A stretch of DNA of 38,443 bases from Actinomadura kijaniata NBRC 14229 (GTDB lineage Bacteria > Actinomycetota > Actinomycetes > Streptosporangiales > Streptosporangiaceae), in the NCBI RefSeq assembly GCF_001552175.1, contig NZ_BCQR01000119.1, forward strand, positions 1 through 38,443, in the 5' to 3' direction. A model generated the notes under the pieces. That model was not told the DNA's origin and ran no database searches. It worked only from the letters and a program-made list of their open reading frames with translations. The translations under genes and the position numbers were made by a program. Positions 23,210 to 31,447 of the stretch are shown here, piece by piece (positions within the stretch are counted from its first letter, which is position 1; each line of letters opens with the position of its first letter).

Positions 23210-23359
23210 GGCTGGGGGTACCGCCCAGCGCAGGCGATCGTCGCACGGACAGGGCCGCCCGCCAGGTCGTTCGTCCTCTCGCTTCGCTCCGGGGCGCTCC
23301 ACCTGGCGGGCGGCCCTGTCCGTGCCCTGGCGCCTTTGCGCCGGGCGGTACCCCCAGCC
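23210..23359 (+). terminator. compound hairpin, 25-bp inner and 17-bp outer stems
   Basis: Outer stem GGCTGGGGGTACCGCCC (23210-23226) with 23343-23359, perfect. Inner stem 23243-23267 with 23301-23325, perfect over 25 bp. Same layout as 19066-19178. The 3' flank leads into the ChlI gene. Its size suggests more than simple termination, such as a cruciform or structured leader. Confidence 0.75.
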
Positions 23360-23399
23360 GATCTATCCGTGATCAGCGCCCCCGGCCTGTGGAGTTTCC

Positions 23400-24278
23400 A
23401 TGGCCATCGCCCGAACACACACCCTCGCCCTGGTGGGGACTGAGGGATTCGTTCTCGACGTTGAGTCCGCCATCACCAACGGGACTCCTGGCCTCTACCT
23501 GGTTGGACTAGCTGACCGTAGGACTCGGGAGATCCGCGACCGGGTACGTGCTGGCATGTACAACAGCGGGCTCCCCCTGCCCAACCGGCACATCACCGTC
23601 ACGCTCGCCCCGGGTAGCCTGCCCAAGCAGGGAACGAGCCTGGATCTGGCCATCGCGGTCTCGGTACTGGCGGCGATGGAGGTCGTCCCGCCGGACGCGT
23701 GCGCTGGGCGTGTCTTTGTCGGCGAGCTTGGCCTGGACGGCGCCCTGCATGCCGTGCGAGGAGCACTGCCTGCGGTGCGCGCCGCTGTTGCAGCTGGCCA
23801 CCGCACGGTCGTGGTGCCGCGTGCCAACTCCGCTGAAGTGCAGCTTGTTCCCGGCGCCACGATCCAGCCGGCCGACACTCTGCGCGAGGTGGTGGCGATG
23901 CTGCACGGCCACTCTGTGCCTGACGCCGTCGCCCCCTCCACAGCGCCAGCAGGCGCACCCCACCGCGACCTCAGGAATTCCTGTCCGCCGGAACGGAGCT
24001 CCCAGCCCGAGCCGCCGACCGAGGCGGCCGCTCCCTCCGGCAGAAGGGAGCCTGGCATGTCCGCTTTCACCCCTGTCGAGCTGCTGGTCCTACGGACTCT
24101 GCAGGATCACCACTGCCGCAGTCGCGCCCAGGTGATCAATGAGGCCACCCGCGCCGACCCCACCGCCAACAAGCGCACCGTCGCTGCCGCCTTCGACCAG
24201 CTGCACACCCGCTGCCTGATCCGCTGGGAGGGCCGGGGCCGTCCGGGACAGGACACCGGCTACTACCGCGCCCTGTGA
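23400..24278 (+). CDS. ChlI (ComM/YifB N-terminal) domain fused to a winged helix, 292 aa
   Basis: ATG 23400. Residues 1-175 match the N-terminal ChlI domain of ComM/YifB and Mg-chelatase-like proteins: VDVES-type start (VLDVESAITNGTPGLYLVGL), ADRRTREIRDRVRAGMYNSG, LPLPNRHITVTLAPGSLPKQ, GTSLDLAIAVSVLAA and GELGLDGALHAVRGALPAVR. The AAA+ ATPase that should follow is absent. A Pro/Ser linker leads to a winged-helix domain (ELLVLRTLQDHHCRSRAQVI ... RWEGRGRPGQDTGYYRAL). An in-frame ATG at 24057 has its own AGAAGGGAG, so the winged helix may also be made alone. ComM is a helicase that aids branch migration in transformation; without the motor this may be a DNA-binding or regulatory relative (inference). 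Confidence 0.8.
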   Translation: MAIARTHTLALVGTEGFVLDVESAITNGTPGLYLVGLADRRTREIRDRVRAGMYNSGLPLPNRHITVTLAPGSLPKQGTSLDLAIAVSVLAAMEVVPPDACAGRVFVGELGLDGALHAVRGALPAVRAAVAAGHRTVVVPRANSAEVQLVPGATIQPADTLREVVAMLHGHSVPDAVAPSTAPAGAPHRDLRNSCPPERSSQPEPPTEAAAPSGRREPGMSAFTPVELLVLRTLQDHHCRSRAQVINEATRADPTANKRTVAAAFDQLHTRCLIRWEGRGRPGQDTGYYRAL

Positions 24279-24445
24279 CACCACCCGCCTCACAGCCCGC
24301 TCGGCGACGTCCTGCCGGGGCAGATGAGGCGGTCAGGGCCTTCCCGTTCACCAGCTCGCAGTCTGAGCCCCGGTGAAATTGATCAATCGCGATAAGGTCC
24401 CGTTTGCCGATCTTGACATGTTGTCATTCCCCCCGAAAGGCGATC

Positions 24446-25741
24446 ATGTTTCACAAGACTCGTCTCGCCGCTCCCCTGCTGGCCGTCGCCCTGCTGGCAA
24501 CGGCGTGCGGAAGTGAGACGCCTCAGCGGCAGCCGTCAGAACGGGCCCGCAGCGCCGGCGTGCCTTACACCGGCCCCGCGCTGCCGGGGCTGGAGGCCAA
24601 GCCGACATGGGGAACCCCAAGCCCTGGTGTGATCGCCCTTGTCGGGTACGGCGCTGCGGTGGCGATGGTGACCGGCCAGCAGGGCTATCAGGTCACGGTG
24701 CTGGAGGCCAGCACCGGCAAGCCCTTGCAGCGGCATGCGTTGACGGTGGCCGACCAGCCGTATCTGAGCGGGCAACCGGTGCGTCTGCTGCGCGACACCG
24801 TGCAGGGACGGCCCGTGGTGGTGGTGCGCTTCAACGAGCAGGTGGCGGCCGCTGGCACCCAGGCCGAACACGACCAGGTGACCGACCTGGTACTCGACGA
24901 CACCGGCAAGCAGATCTGGCGAACCCCCACCTCGGGCACCGGCCACGACGCCGGCACCAAACGGACCGAGAAGGGACCCTTCGACAGCGGGTACGCGATC
25001 TCACACACCCTCACCCAGGGAACCCCCAACCGCGGTGCCGATGGAGTCACCGTGTTCCAGCCGGTCGGCGGCGGCGCCCAGGTCCGGGTGACCTCCAGCT
25101 ACATCAACGACAACCTCTACGACGTGGTCGGCGACAAGGCCGTGATGGTGAACGGAGGCATCCTCAGCGAAGGGCTGCGAGGGATCGACCTCACTCAGGG
25201 CGGCAAGACGCTCTGGCGCGAGCCCAAGGCCCGCTACCTGGGAACATTCGGTCCCAACCTGCTGATCGCCAACGGGACGCGCATCCAGCAGATCGACCCC
25301 AGCACCGGCCAGCGCCGCAGTGACGTCTCCCAAGTCGAGATCATGGGGGAACCCCACTCGCTGAACGGCCTCGACCAGGACGACCCCTGGGCCTACGACC
25401 CCGACAGCCACGCCATCATCCGCAGCGGATCCAAGGGAACCGTCATCCTCGACGCCGACACCGGGAAACTCCGGTGGCGCCAGGACGGCCCCAACATGCG
25501 CACGATGACAACCCAAGCCGCTGGCGCAGGCGTGGCCTACATGGAGGTCCAACCCGCAGCGACCGTGCCCGGCCAGGGCTCCCCCGACCGGATCGCGAAT
25601 TTCCTCGTCCTTGACGACCGTACGAGCAAGGTCCTGGCCGAGAACCTGCCGCTGGCCGCAATCACCATCACCGACAACAAGTACGCGCTGGTTGAGCAGG
25701 CAGGCAACCTCTACGGATTCCGCCTCAAAGGCACCGGGTAA
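24446..25741 (+). CDS. lipoprotein with PQQ-like beta-propeller, 431 aa
   Basis: ATG 24446 with CGAAAGG upstream. Lipoprotein signal: HKTRLAAPLLAVALLATAC, lipidated C21 in the LATAC lipobox, so the protein should be anchored outside the membrane. The body consists of propeller-type strands with recurring WxxP/GxxW and D-x-x-T-G-K patterns (LEASTGKPL, LDDTGKQIWRTP, QGGKTLWREPKA, LDADTGKLRWRQDG), typical of PQQ-like repeats. Similar actinobacterial lipoproteins have no assigned role; a scaffold or ligand-binding function is likely. It has its own terminator. Confidence 0.85.
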   Translation: MFHKTRLAAPLLAVALLATACGSETPQRQPSERARSAGVPYTGPALPGLEAKPTWGTPSPGVIALVGYGAAVAMVTGQQGYQVTVLEASTGKPLQRHALTVADQPYLSGQPVRLLRDTVQGRPVVVVRFNEQVAAAGTQAEHDQVTDLVLDDTGKQIWRTPTSGTGHDAGTKRTEKGPFDSGYAISHTLTQGTPNRGADGVTVFQPVGGGAQVRVTSSYINDNLYDVVGDKAVMVNGGILSEGLRGIDLTQGGKTLWREPKARYLGTFGPNLLIANGTRIQQIDPSTGQRRSDVSQVEIMGEPHSLNGLDQDDPWAYDPDSHAIIRSGSKGTVILDADTGKLRWRQDGPNMRTMTTQAAGAGVAYMEVQPAATVPGQGSPDRIANFLVLDDRTSKVLAENLPLAAITITDNKYALVEQAGNLYGFRLKGTG

Positions 25742-25757
25742 CTCCTCGGCGTCGAAC

Positions 25758-25794
25758 CCATGCGGCCACACCCGGAGCGGCTGTGGCCGCATGG
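25758..25794 (+). terminator. terminator after the lipoprotein gene
   Basis: Perfect 13-bp stem, CCATGCGGCCACA (25758-25770) with 25782-25794, 11-nt loop, starting 17 bp after the stop. Confidence 0.8.
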
Positions 25795-25955
25795 CAATCT
25801 CACGGCTTGGGGCGGTGGCTGGTTACACGGACGCCGGGAGCGGGTTCAGGTAGAGCCGAACCGGCGTGCTGGTTGCACCGCACCTTGAACGGGCACGAGC
25901 CGGTCACCGCGGTGGTCAGTTACTCTGTGAGGCACTACGGGCTGGAGGTGTGACC

Positions 25956-26168
25956 ATGAGCCAGACGGTGATCCGCGAGGGCCGGTTGCTGCTGGTGGCC
26001 GACGCCGGCTGCGGCGCCGCCGTCCCTGTGCCCGCTGACCACCCCGACTATGAGCGGCTGCGCGCCGACGCCCTGGACCTGGATGCCCTGGCCGCCCCGC
26101 GCCCCGGCGATGAAGCGCTGACCGCGCGGCTGCGCGCGCGCGTCACCGGCACCCGCCGCACCGCCTGA
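25956..26168 (+). CDS. small hypothetical protein, 70 aa
   Basis: ATG 25956 with CTGGAGGTGTGACC upstream. The product starts with a strand pair (VIREGRLLLVADAGCGAAVP) and then an acidic helical region (HPDYERLRADALDLDALAAP). It ends with a basic tail. The next gene begins 10 bp after the stop, so the two are probably co-transcribed. Not recognised. Confidence 0.65.
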   Translation: MSQTVIREGRLLLVADAGCGAAVPVPADHPDYERLRADALDLDALAAPRPGDEALTARLRARVTGTRRTA

Positions 26169-26178
26169 CCCGCCGCCG

Positions 26179-26439
26179 ATGGTGTTCCAGGAGCAGTTCG
26201 ACCCCGGGTACTGGGTGCGGGCCGAGGCGATGCTGTCGGAGGGCTTTTGCCCCGACTGCGACCGCCCCATCGACAGCCGTACCATCACCGCCGACCGGGC
26301 GGGAACCACGGTGGAGTTCACGGTGCTGGAATGCGTGCCGTGCCAGACCGAGTGGACCCCCAAGGCCGTGTTCGACCAGGGGCCCGGCTGGTGGCGGGAG
26401 CGACGCCTGGAAGCGATCATGAATGAGCTGAGGCGCTAG
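26179..26439 (+). CDS. zinc-ribbon-like protein, 86 aa
   Basis: ATG 26179, 10 bp after the preceding stop. Two Cys pairs, FCPDCDRPID and LECVPCQTEW, about 37 residues apart, look like a zinc ribbon that holds the central strands (GTTVEFTVLE) together. Trp/Arg-rich C-terminus (GWWRERRLEAIMNELRR). Probably binds nucleic acid or a protein partner. No family recognised. Confidence 0.65.
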   Translation: MVFQEQFDPGYWVRAEAMLSEGFCPDCDRPIDSRTITADRAGTTVEFTVLECVPCQTEWTPKAVFDQGPGWWRERRLEAIMNELRR

Positions 26440-26737
26440 AACACCGCGGTCGGTCGACCACCGTGGCGCGCTGGTGCTCGCCGTCGGTGTCCTGTTCACC
26501 GGCGTGGCCGCCAGGCACCGATGTGGTCCACCAAGAACGACCATGCGGGGCTGGGGGTGGTGGCCTGGCGGGCGACCTCGGTGCGGCCGTCATAGACGAT
26601 GGGCGGTACCGGCTGCCAGAGCAGTGCGTGCTTTTCGGCGCGGGTCAGGGCGCGGCCGGGCTTATCTGCACCAAGGCCGGTTGACCAACTCCGCTTACCC
26701 ACGTGGGCACTTTGCTGACGATTGTTACTCTGCGTGC

Positions 26738-27274
26738 GTGACTGAGGATGAATTCTGGGAGATCATCGATGGGTGTCGCGCAGCGAGTGGCGGCGACTTC
26801 GTTGAGCAGGTGCGTTTGCAGCACGAGCGGCTCGCGCAGATGAGCGTCGAGGAACTCGTGGCCTTCGGAACGTATTGGGATGCGGCTGATGATGTCGCGT
26901 TCGACTGGGGCGTCTGGGACGCGGCTGCGCTGATGCTGGGCGGCTGCGGTGATGACTTGTTCGGAGACTTCAGGGCGTGGTTGGTCGCTCAGGGACGTTC
27001 GGCTCTGTTGGCCGTCGCGGGTGAACCGGACTCCTTGGTCGACCTTGCGGATCGTTGGACCGATCTCACGTATGGCGCGGCAGAGACCCTCAACTACCAG
27101 GTCTTTTCTGTCTATGAGGAGAAGACCGGCTCGTGTGAGATGCCGCAGTTCGGGTCGAGCGAGCCTCGCGATCTGACCGGATCGCCCGGAAAGATCGCGA
27201 CTCGGGAGCTCGCGTTCCAGTATTACCCGCGCCTGGCGGCGCGTCACTACGGGCAGGTGGACGGCGCCCAGTAG
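26738..27274 (+). CDS. DUF4240 family protein, 178 aa
   Basis: GTG 26738 is chosen as the start because the DUF4240 N-terminus (TEDEFWEIIDGCR) begins there; the frame is open further up with no similarity. Later segments QMSVEELVAFGTYWDAADDV, FDWGVWDAAALMLGGCGDD and FGDFRAWLVAQGRSALLAVA fit the family's W-x-x-A-A-x-x-I-x-G-G-C-S-D-D-x-F pattern. The function of DUF4240 is unknown; the fold and context resemble immunity or WGR-associated proteins. G+C is lower than in the neighbours, a hint of separate origin. Confidence 0.85.
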   Translation: MTEDEFWEIIDGCRAASGGDFVEQVRLQHERLAQMSVEELVAFGTYWDAADDVAFDWGVWDAAALMLGGCGDDLFGDFRAWLVAQGRSALLAVAGEPDSLVDLADRWTDLTYGAAETLNYQVFSVYEEKTGSCEMPQFGSSEPRDLTGSPGKIATRELAFQYYPRLAARHYGQVDGAQ

Positions 27275-27315
27275 GCCAGCGCGGCCTCGAAGCGCTGTCA
27301 TGCCAGTGTTAGAGC

Positions 27316-27585
27316 ATGACCGATGACGCGCCGCACCCACCAGCTCACTCCGACGAGCCGGTGATGGTGGAGCTGGTGGGCGGTCCCTGGGACGGCCACC
27401 GTCAAGCCCTGGCCGCGGCCGCAGACCTGGCCGGTCCGCGCGAGCAGCTCGGCACCTGGATGATGCTGGCTGGCGGCTGGCCCGACGACACCCCTGCCGG
27501 ATGTGTCCCGCGCGCGGTGTATGAGCCCGATCCCGCGCCCGCTTCCGCCCTGGTCTGGCGCTACCGAGGCCTAATCTACACCTGA
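27316..27585 (+). CDS. small hypothetical protein, 89 aa
   Basis: ATG 27316. The core VELVGGPWDGHRQALAAAAD and PRAVYEPDPAPASALVWRYR resembles the short GGP-x-DG...Y proteins often seen in actinophages and plasmids. It overlaps the tail of the convergent gene by 10 bp. Function unknown. Confidence 0.65.
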   Translation: MTDDAPHPPAHSDEPVMVELVGGPWDGHRQALAAAADLAGPREQLGTWMMLAGGWPDDTPAGCVPRAVYEPDPAPASALVWRYRGLIYT

Positions 27586-28127
27586 CCCTCGCGCCCGCGG
27601 TCGGCGGCGGCGATGTCGGGGCTCTGGCCGGTGCGATCGTGCAGGACCAGCCACCGGTAGCGGCGGCGGACGGCGTCACCGCTGAGGCCCAGCGCGGCGC
27701 CGATGTCGGCCCAGGCGACCCCGTCGGCGCGATCGGCCAGGACCGCGAACTCGACCAGGTCCCGGGTGGCCTGATGGAAGGGCGCGGCGGTGAAGGTGTG
27801 TCCGGCCGGCGGGACGGCCGGGTCCTGGTCCAGGAACGGCGCCCAGCCGCTCTCCAGGGCCTTGGCCAGCTCGGCGGCGGCCATCGCCAGCCGTCGGGCG
27901 CGCTCGTACAGGGCCCGGCGCGCGGCATCGGTGCGCTCCAGCCGCTCGGCCTCCGGCGGCCCGACTCGGTGCCGCTGCCGCTGGCGCCATGCCGCCGTTC
28001 GGCATGCTCCCGAACACCACCGGGCCGTGGATCGCCGCGGGATGAACCACCTTCCGCAGCGGCACCGGACCGACTCCGTCACCGAAACAGGCGAGGGCTG
28101 GCCGCTCATAGCGTGACGGTAACCCAC
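27576..28127 (-). CDS. zinc-finger/HTH-like protein, 183 aa
   Basis: GTG 28127 with CCAGGA upstream; ATG 28109 is an alternative. The N-terminus has RCRCGRWFIPRRSTARWCSG then ACRTAAWRQRQR: Cys pairs of a short zinc finger with a basic helix, as in CGNR-type or tRNA-related fingers. The C-terminus has an HTH-like stretch (GVAWADIGAALGLSGDAVRR RYRW). It is therefore likely a DNA-binding regulator. The central part is a long Ala-rich helix (LYERARRLAMAAAELAKALE). It runs opposite to most neighbours. Confidence 0.7.
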   Translation of the reverse strand: MGYRHAMSGQPSPVSVTESVRCRCGRWFIPRRSTARWCSGACRTAAWRQRQRHRVGPPEAERLERTDAARRALYERARRLAMAAAELAKALESGWAPFLDQDPAVPPAGHTFTAAPFHQATRDLVEFAVLADRADGVAWADIGAALGLSGDAVRRRYRWLVLHDRTGQSPDIAAADRGREGQV

Positions 28128-28263
28128 CCGATCCTGGTCAGGAGGGATGGCCGGTCAGGCAGCGCCAGGGCGTTCAGCACGTTACGCATCACGTGTAGCC
28201 CCACCGGCTCATCAGCCGCCCTTGGCGAGCTTGCGCACCAGCGTGTGGACTCTAACCCGACGA

Positions 28264-28836
28264 TCACCAGCGGTGGTTGCGACGGCGGGCTGGTATCTGG
28301 AGGTAAACGACCGCCCTGAGCGGATCACCGGAGGGAACGCGAACCCCCACCTGGCGCGAGCAACGGCCGTTGAGCGTCATAGCGCGCAGGGTGATGAACC
28401 AGCTTCCGTCCTCGGGGCCATAGAGGATTTTCTCAGGGTGCATATCCTCGGGAGAGTATCCATACATCTGGGCGGCAGCCTTGGCCAGGTCGATGGCCTC
28501 TTCCCTGGTCAGGGGCTGCCGGTCCGGTTCCTCTGGCTCCTGTGAGGTCCGGGTTCGCCAGCGCTGATGCACGGTTTTGAACAACGCGACCGCGCCTGCG
28601 TCAGCGCGGTTGCCGATGATGCCTCCGAGTCCTGTGGCCAGGAAGTAGGAGGCCACCTGCACGATGACCTCCGCCGTCCCACCCAAGGGGTGGGGCGTTC
28701 CGGCCCTGCTCATCAGGCGGTGGCCTACACAGGCCCGGCACGTGCCGTTGCCGAGCCCGGTATCGCACTCCTCACACCGCGGCCTGGCGCCGGCCGCCTC
28801 CAGCGCGCGCAGAGCCTGATCTAGGGGGTCGCTCAT
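28264..28836 (-). CDS. zinc-ribbon protein with hydrophobic segment, 190 aa
   Basis: ATG 28836, preferred over 28854 because AAGGAGG then lies at the right distance. Residues 1-20 are helical; RCEECDTGLGNGTCRACVGH carries two Cys pairs of a zinc ribbon. A glycine-rich hydrophobic segment follows (VIVQVASYFLATGLGGIIGN), perhaps a membrane helix. The C-terminal part (EEAIDLAKAAAQMYGYSPED ... GSWFITLRAMTLNG) may form a second domain. It is divergent from the STAND-like NTPase gene, sharing 130 bp of upstream DNA, so the two may be functionally linked. No family recognised. Confidence 0.7.
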   Translation of the reverse strand: MSDPLDQALRALEAAGARPRCEECDTGLGNGTCRACVGHRLMSRAGTPHPLGGTAEVIVQVASYFLATGLGGIIGNRADAGAVALFKTVHQRWRTRTSQEPEEPDRQPLTREEAIDLAKAAAQMYGYSPEDMHPEKILYGPEDGSWFITLRAMTLNGRCSRQVGVRVPSGDPLRAVVYLQIPARRRNHRW

Positions 28837-28966
28837 GTGTCCAGCCTCCTTCACTGTGGCCCTACCTCGGGGCAGCGCGTCGAACCCCTTGGACGCACTC
28901 CACCGGCAGAAGGCTCAAATTCCCGATCTGCTTGCTTCCCGGTGGGCGAGTCGATGGAATTGCCCG

Positions 28967-31030
28967 ATGGATATGCGGCTTTCGTTCCCTGACCTTGTCG
29001 CTGCGCTGGGGCCGGCGGGTTTTCCCGGGACCCAACAGATCGCGTTTCAGGTCGCTGGTGATGGGTCCCTGTTCGTCCCTCCAACCCTGGTGCTGCGGGA
29101 GGAGTTCCAGGAGCTTGAGGCGCCGGTGGTCTTGGTCTCCGCACGCGGCGCGGCCGGCAAAAGCCGAGCGGCCGAGGAACTGTCGCGCAGGTTGGGGGCG
29201 CCGCTGTGGAAGCTGGAGCAGGACCGGGCGGTCAGCGGGACGTCACTGCCCTATCTCCTTGGCCTGTACCTGGGCGTGGCGGACGGGCTGAGCGCACTGG
29301 CGCAGCAACCCAACCCGATGATCCTGATCGACTCGTTGGACGAAGCCCGGGCTTGGGTGTCGGGGACCTCATGGGCAGATTTCCTGGAGTCGATCGCTGC
29401 CGCTCAACGGCAGGGCTGCCGGTTCGTGCTGTTGGGCCGGGAGCGGACCTTGGAGGAAGTCTGGGTCCACCTGGGGGATGCAGGCGTCGATGTCGCCTGG
29501 CTGGAGATCTCCCACTTCGGGCCACAGGAACGCTGCGCCTATGTCGATGGCGTGGTGAGCCGGCGGTCGGGTCCCGCCACGCTGGAGGGCGGGTACTACC
29601 AGGCGGCCCGCGATGCGGTCTTGACCTCGGTGGCCGGGTCGGTGTCCGGCCAGGACGCCGAGACCTTCGCCGGGTATCCCCCGGTCCTGGACGCGGTGGC
29701 GGCGGTCCTGCTGCGTGAGGACAACCACTACGCCCTCGCCCAGAACTTCGGCTCCTCTAACCAGACCACCGACCACCTCGCCGAACTGCAGCGCATCCTG
29801 GACGACCTACTCAAGCGCGACCAGAAGAAGATGGCCAAGCTGGCCACCGAGATCGGCCTGGACCCGGCTGCGGTCTACTCCCCCAAAGAACAGCTGCAGT
29901 GGCTGTGCCACGACCTGGAGGGCGGGCCGGCGCCCGACCTGTCGCACATCGCCGACCCCAAGGTCCGCCACGACTACATCGAGAAGATCCGCTCCTTTGT
30001 GGCCGACCACCCCTTCCGCAACGAGGCCCACTGGGCGAGCACGGTCTTTGCCGCCTACACCGCCGCGCAGTTGTTCGGGACGGTCATCAACGGCCGTCGC
30101 TTGATCGAGATCGGCAACGACTCCAGCCTGTTGTTCGACTTGGTCGCCCTCCAGGCGGAGCCATGGATCGACGACTGGGGATTTGCGGCCCTGCACGCCT
30201 CGCTCACCGCCGGTGAGTTCAGCGGAGCGCTGGCCACGGTGACCGCCATCGAGACCAGCGATGGCTACTACGAGGTCACCATGAACCTGCAGAAGGCCGA
30301 GGCGCCCTATGAGAAGACCTTCACGCTGATCCCCGAGAATGCACAGGTCCTGCACCTGCATGGCCCGGTGGAGGGTCTGACCGTCGCGACCACGGCGACC
30401 CTGAAGATCCCTGCGGGCCAGACCCCGGTCGTGCTGGGGCCCGACGTCTTCCTCCACTGCAACGCCCTGACCATCGAGGGACCCGCGGTCGAGTTCGCCC
30501 ACCGCGTGGGACCGGCCGCCGACAGCGGCGAAAGCGACGGCATGGTGACGATCGAGGTGGTGAACCCCGGTCTCCACCTGCCGCACATGATCACCAGGGA
30601 GCCGCGGAAGGGAACCTTCGAGCTACGGGTCCCCCAGGACAGTCCATCCCTGAACTATCCCTGGGTCGCTTACCAGGCGCCCTTGGAGCTCCCCGACAAG
30701 GTCAATGCCAACGACCGCGCGGTCCGTTTCATGAACATGTTCATGAACCTCACCCGTACGCATGGGCACCAGGGTGAGCGCGGGGCCTTCATCAAGAAGC
30801 TGCACGGACGCCAGGGCCTCAAGGGCACCGACTTCCAGGCCGCCGTCCAGGTGCTGCTGGAGCGCGGCATCGCCCGGCTGGACGGACAGATGATCTACCT
30901 GCGTACAGAGCACGAGCCCTATCGCTTCAGCGGCAAGGCGATCGACGGGCAGCGCTTGATCCACGACGTCTGGGGTCACTGGGGCCCGGTCGTCGACGAG
31001 ATCACCCAGCGCATCGGCCGCCAGCGGTAG
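28967..31030 (+). CDS. STAND/NACHT-like NTPase, 687 aa
   Basis: ATG 28967 or 28973. Walker A is ARGAAGKS (residues 59-66), Walker B is MILIDSLDEAR (D122, D125-E126), and a sensor-like RFVLLGRERT lies near 155. D-x-L-D-E after the strand is typical of NACHT/STAND ATPases. The long middle region lacks obvious TPR or LRR repeats. A beta-rich stretch (LKIPAGQTPVVLGPDVFLHC) comes before a C-terminal winged-helix-like part (FQAAVQVLLERGIARLDGQM). Such NTPases are often the sensors of anti-phage systems; no effector is fused, and the divergent zinc-ribbon gene is the only close candidate partner. Assignment is by motif only. Confidence 0.75.
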   Translation: MDMRLSFPDLVAALGPAGFPGTQQIAFQVAGDGSLFVPPTLVLREEFQELEAPVVLVSARGAAGKSRAAEELSRRLGAPLWKLEQDRAVSGTSLPYLLGLYLGVADGLSALAQQPNPMILIDSLDEARAWVSGTSWADFLESIAAAQRQGCRFVLLGRERTLEEVWVHLGDAGVDVAWLEISHFGPQERCAYVDGVVSRRSGPATLEGGYYQAARDAVLTSVAGSVSGQDAETFAGYPPVLDAVAAVLLREDNHYALAQNFGSSNQTTDHLAELQRILDDLLKRDQKKMAKLATEIGLDPAAVYSPKEQLQWLCHDLEGGPAPDLSHIADPKVRHDYIEKIRSFVADHPFRNEAHWASTVFAAYTAAQLFGTVINGRRLIEIGNDSSLLFDLVALQAEPWIDDWGFAALHASLTAGEFSGALATVTAIETSDGYYEVTMNLQKAEAPYEKTFTLIPENAQVLHLHGPVEGLTVATTATLKIPAGQTPVVLGPDVFLHCNALTIEGPAVEFAHRVGPAADSGESDGMVTIEVVNPGLHLPHMITREPRKGTFELRVPQDSPSLNYPWVAYQAPLELPDKVNANDRAVRFMNMFMNLTRTHGHQGERGAFIKKLHGRQGLKGTDFQAAVQVLLERGIARLDGQMIYLRTEHEPYRFSGKAIDGQRLIHDVWGHWGPVVDEITQRIGRQR

Positions 31031-31201
31031 CCCAACTAGGTAGCTGTGCCGCTCTGGCGGCCAGAGCGGCGACGACTGCAGGCGACATGCGGCGCAGGAA
31101 CTCTGGGTACGTAACCGGGTCACCGGGTCGCCTCATGTCGGGAGGTTCCGCCGTCCGTCCCTCGTGCCGGGCGACGAGCCTGTTCGATCGGACCATGACG
31201 A

Positions 31202-31236
31202 TGTGACCTTCGGGGCTTCGTGTCGTCCGATCATCA
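31202..31236 (+). repeat. left arm of a 35-bp perfect inverted repeat
   Basis: Begins TGTGACCTTCGGGGCTTCGT and ends TCCGATCATCA. It is the exact reverse complement of 31413-31447. On the minus strand it holds an ATG and the codons M-I-G-R-H-E-A-P-K-V-T, with AAGGA 6 bp ahead of the ATG. Confidence 0.9.
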
Positions 31237-31412
31237 ACGGTCCTTGTCGCCCCGCGCCGGGCCTCGACCGGACAGAATATGTACTCTGTCTGGTCTGCAG
31301 AACAGAGTTTTCCCAGCTCAACGAGCTATAGGCAGTGCGAGCACGGATTCGGCCCCTGCTTTCGCTCCGTCGTCCACAGCCGTAATCGCGGTCCGGAAAC
31401 GACGAAGACTGC
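31237..31412. promoter_or_regulatory. 176-bp candidate invertible segment
   Basis: Lies between the perfect repeat arms. It contains the dyad ACCGGACAGA-N8-TCTGTCTGGT (31267-31294) and a TATAGG box near 31330, but no gene. Beyond the perfect arms the pairing continues imperfectly for about 15-20 bp, so the 5' leader was duplicated as well. Flipping it would exchange the leader in front of the two identical start codons. Confidence 0.55.
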
Positions 31413-31447
31413 TGATGATCGGACGACACGAAGCCCCGAAGGTCACA
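31413..31447 (-). repeat. right arm of the 35-bp perfect inverted repeat
   Basis: Contains the ATG (31415) and first eleven codons of the downstream gene. Exact reverse complement of 31202-31236. Confidence 0.9.

Noticed and set aside
26440..26737. Open frame upstream of the DUF4240 gene
   Set aside because: The DUF4240 family begins at GTG 26738 and the upstream codons are Arg/Gly-rich without similarity.
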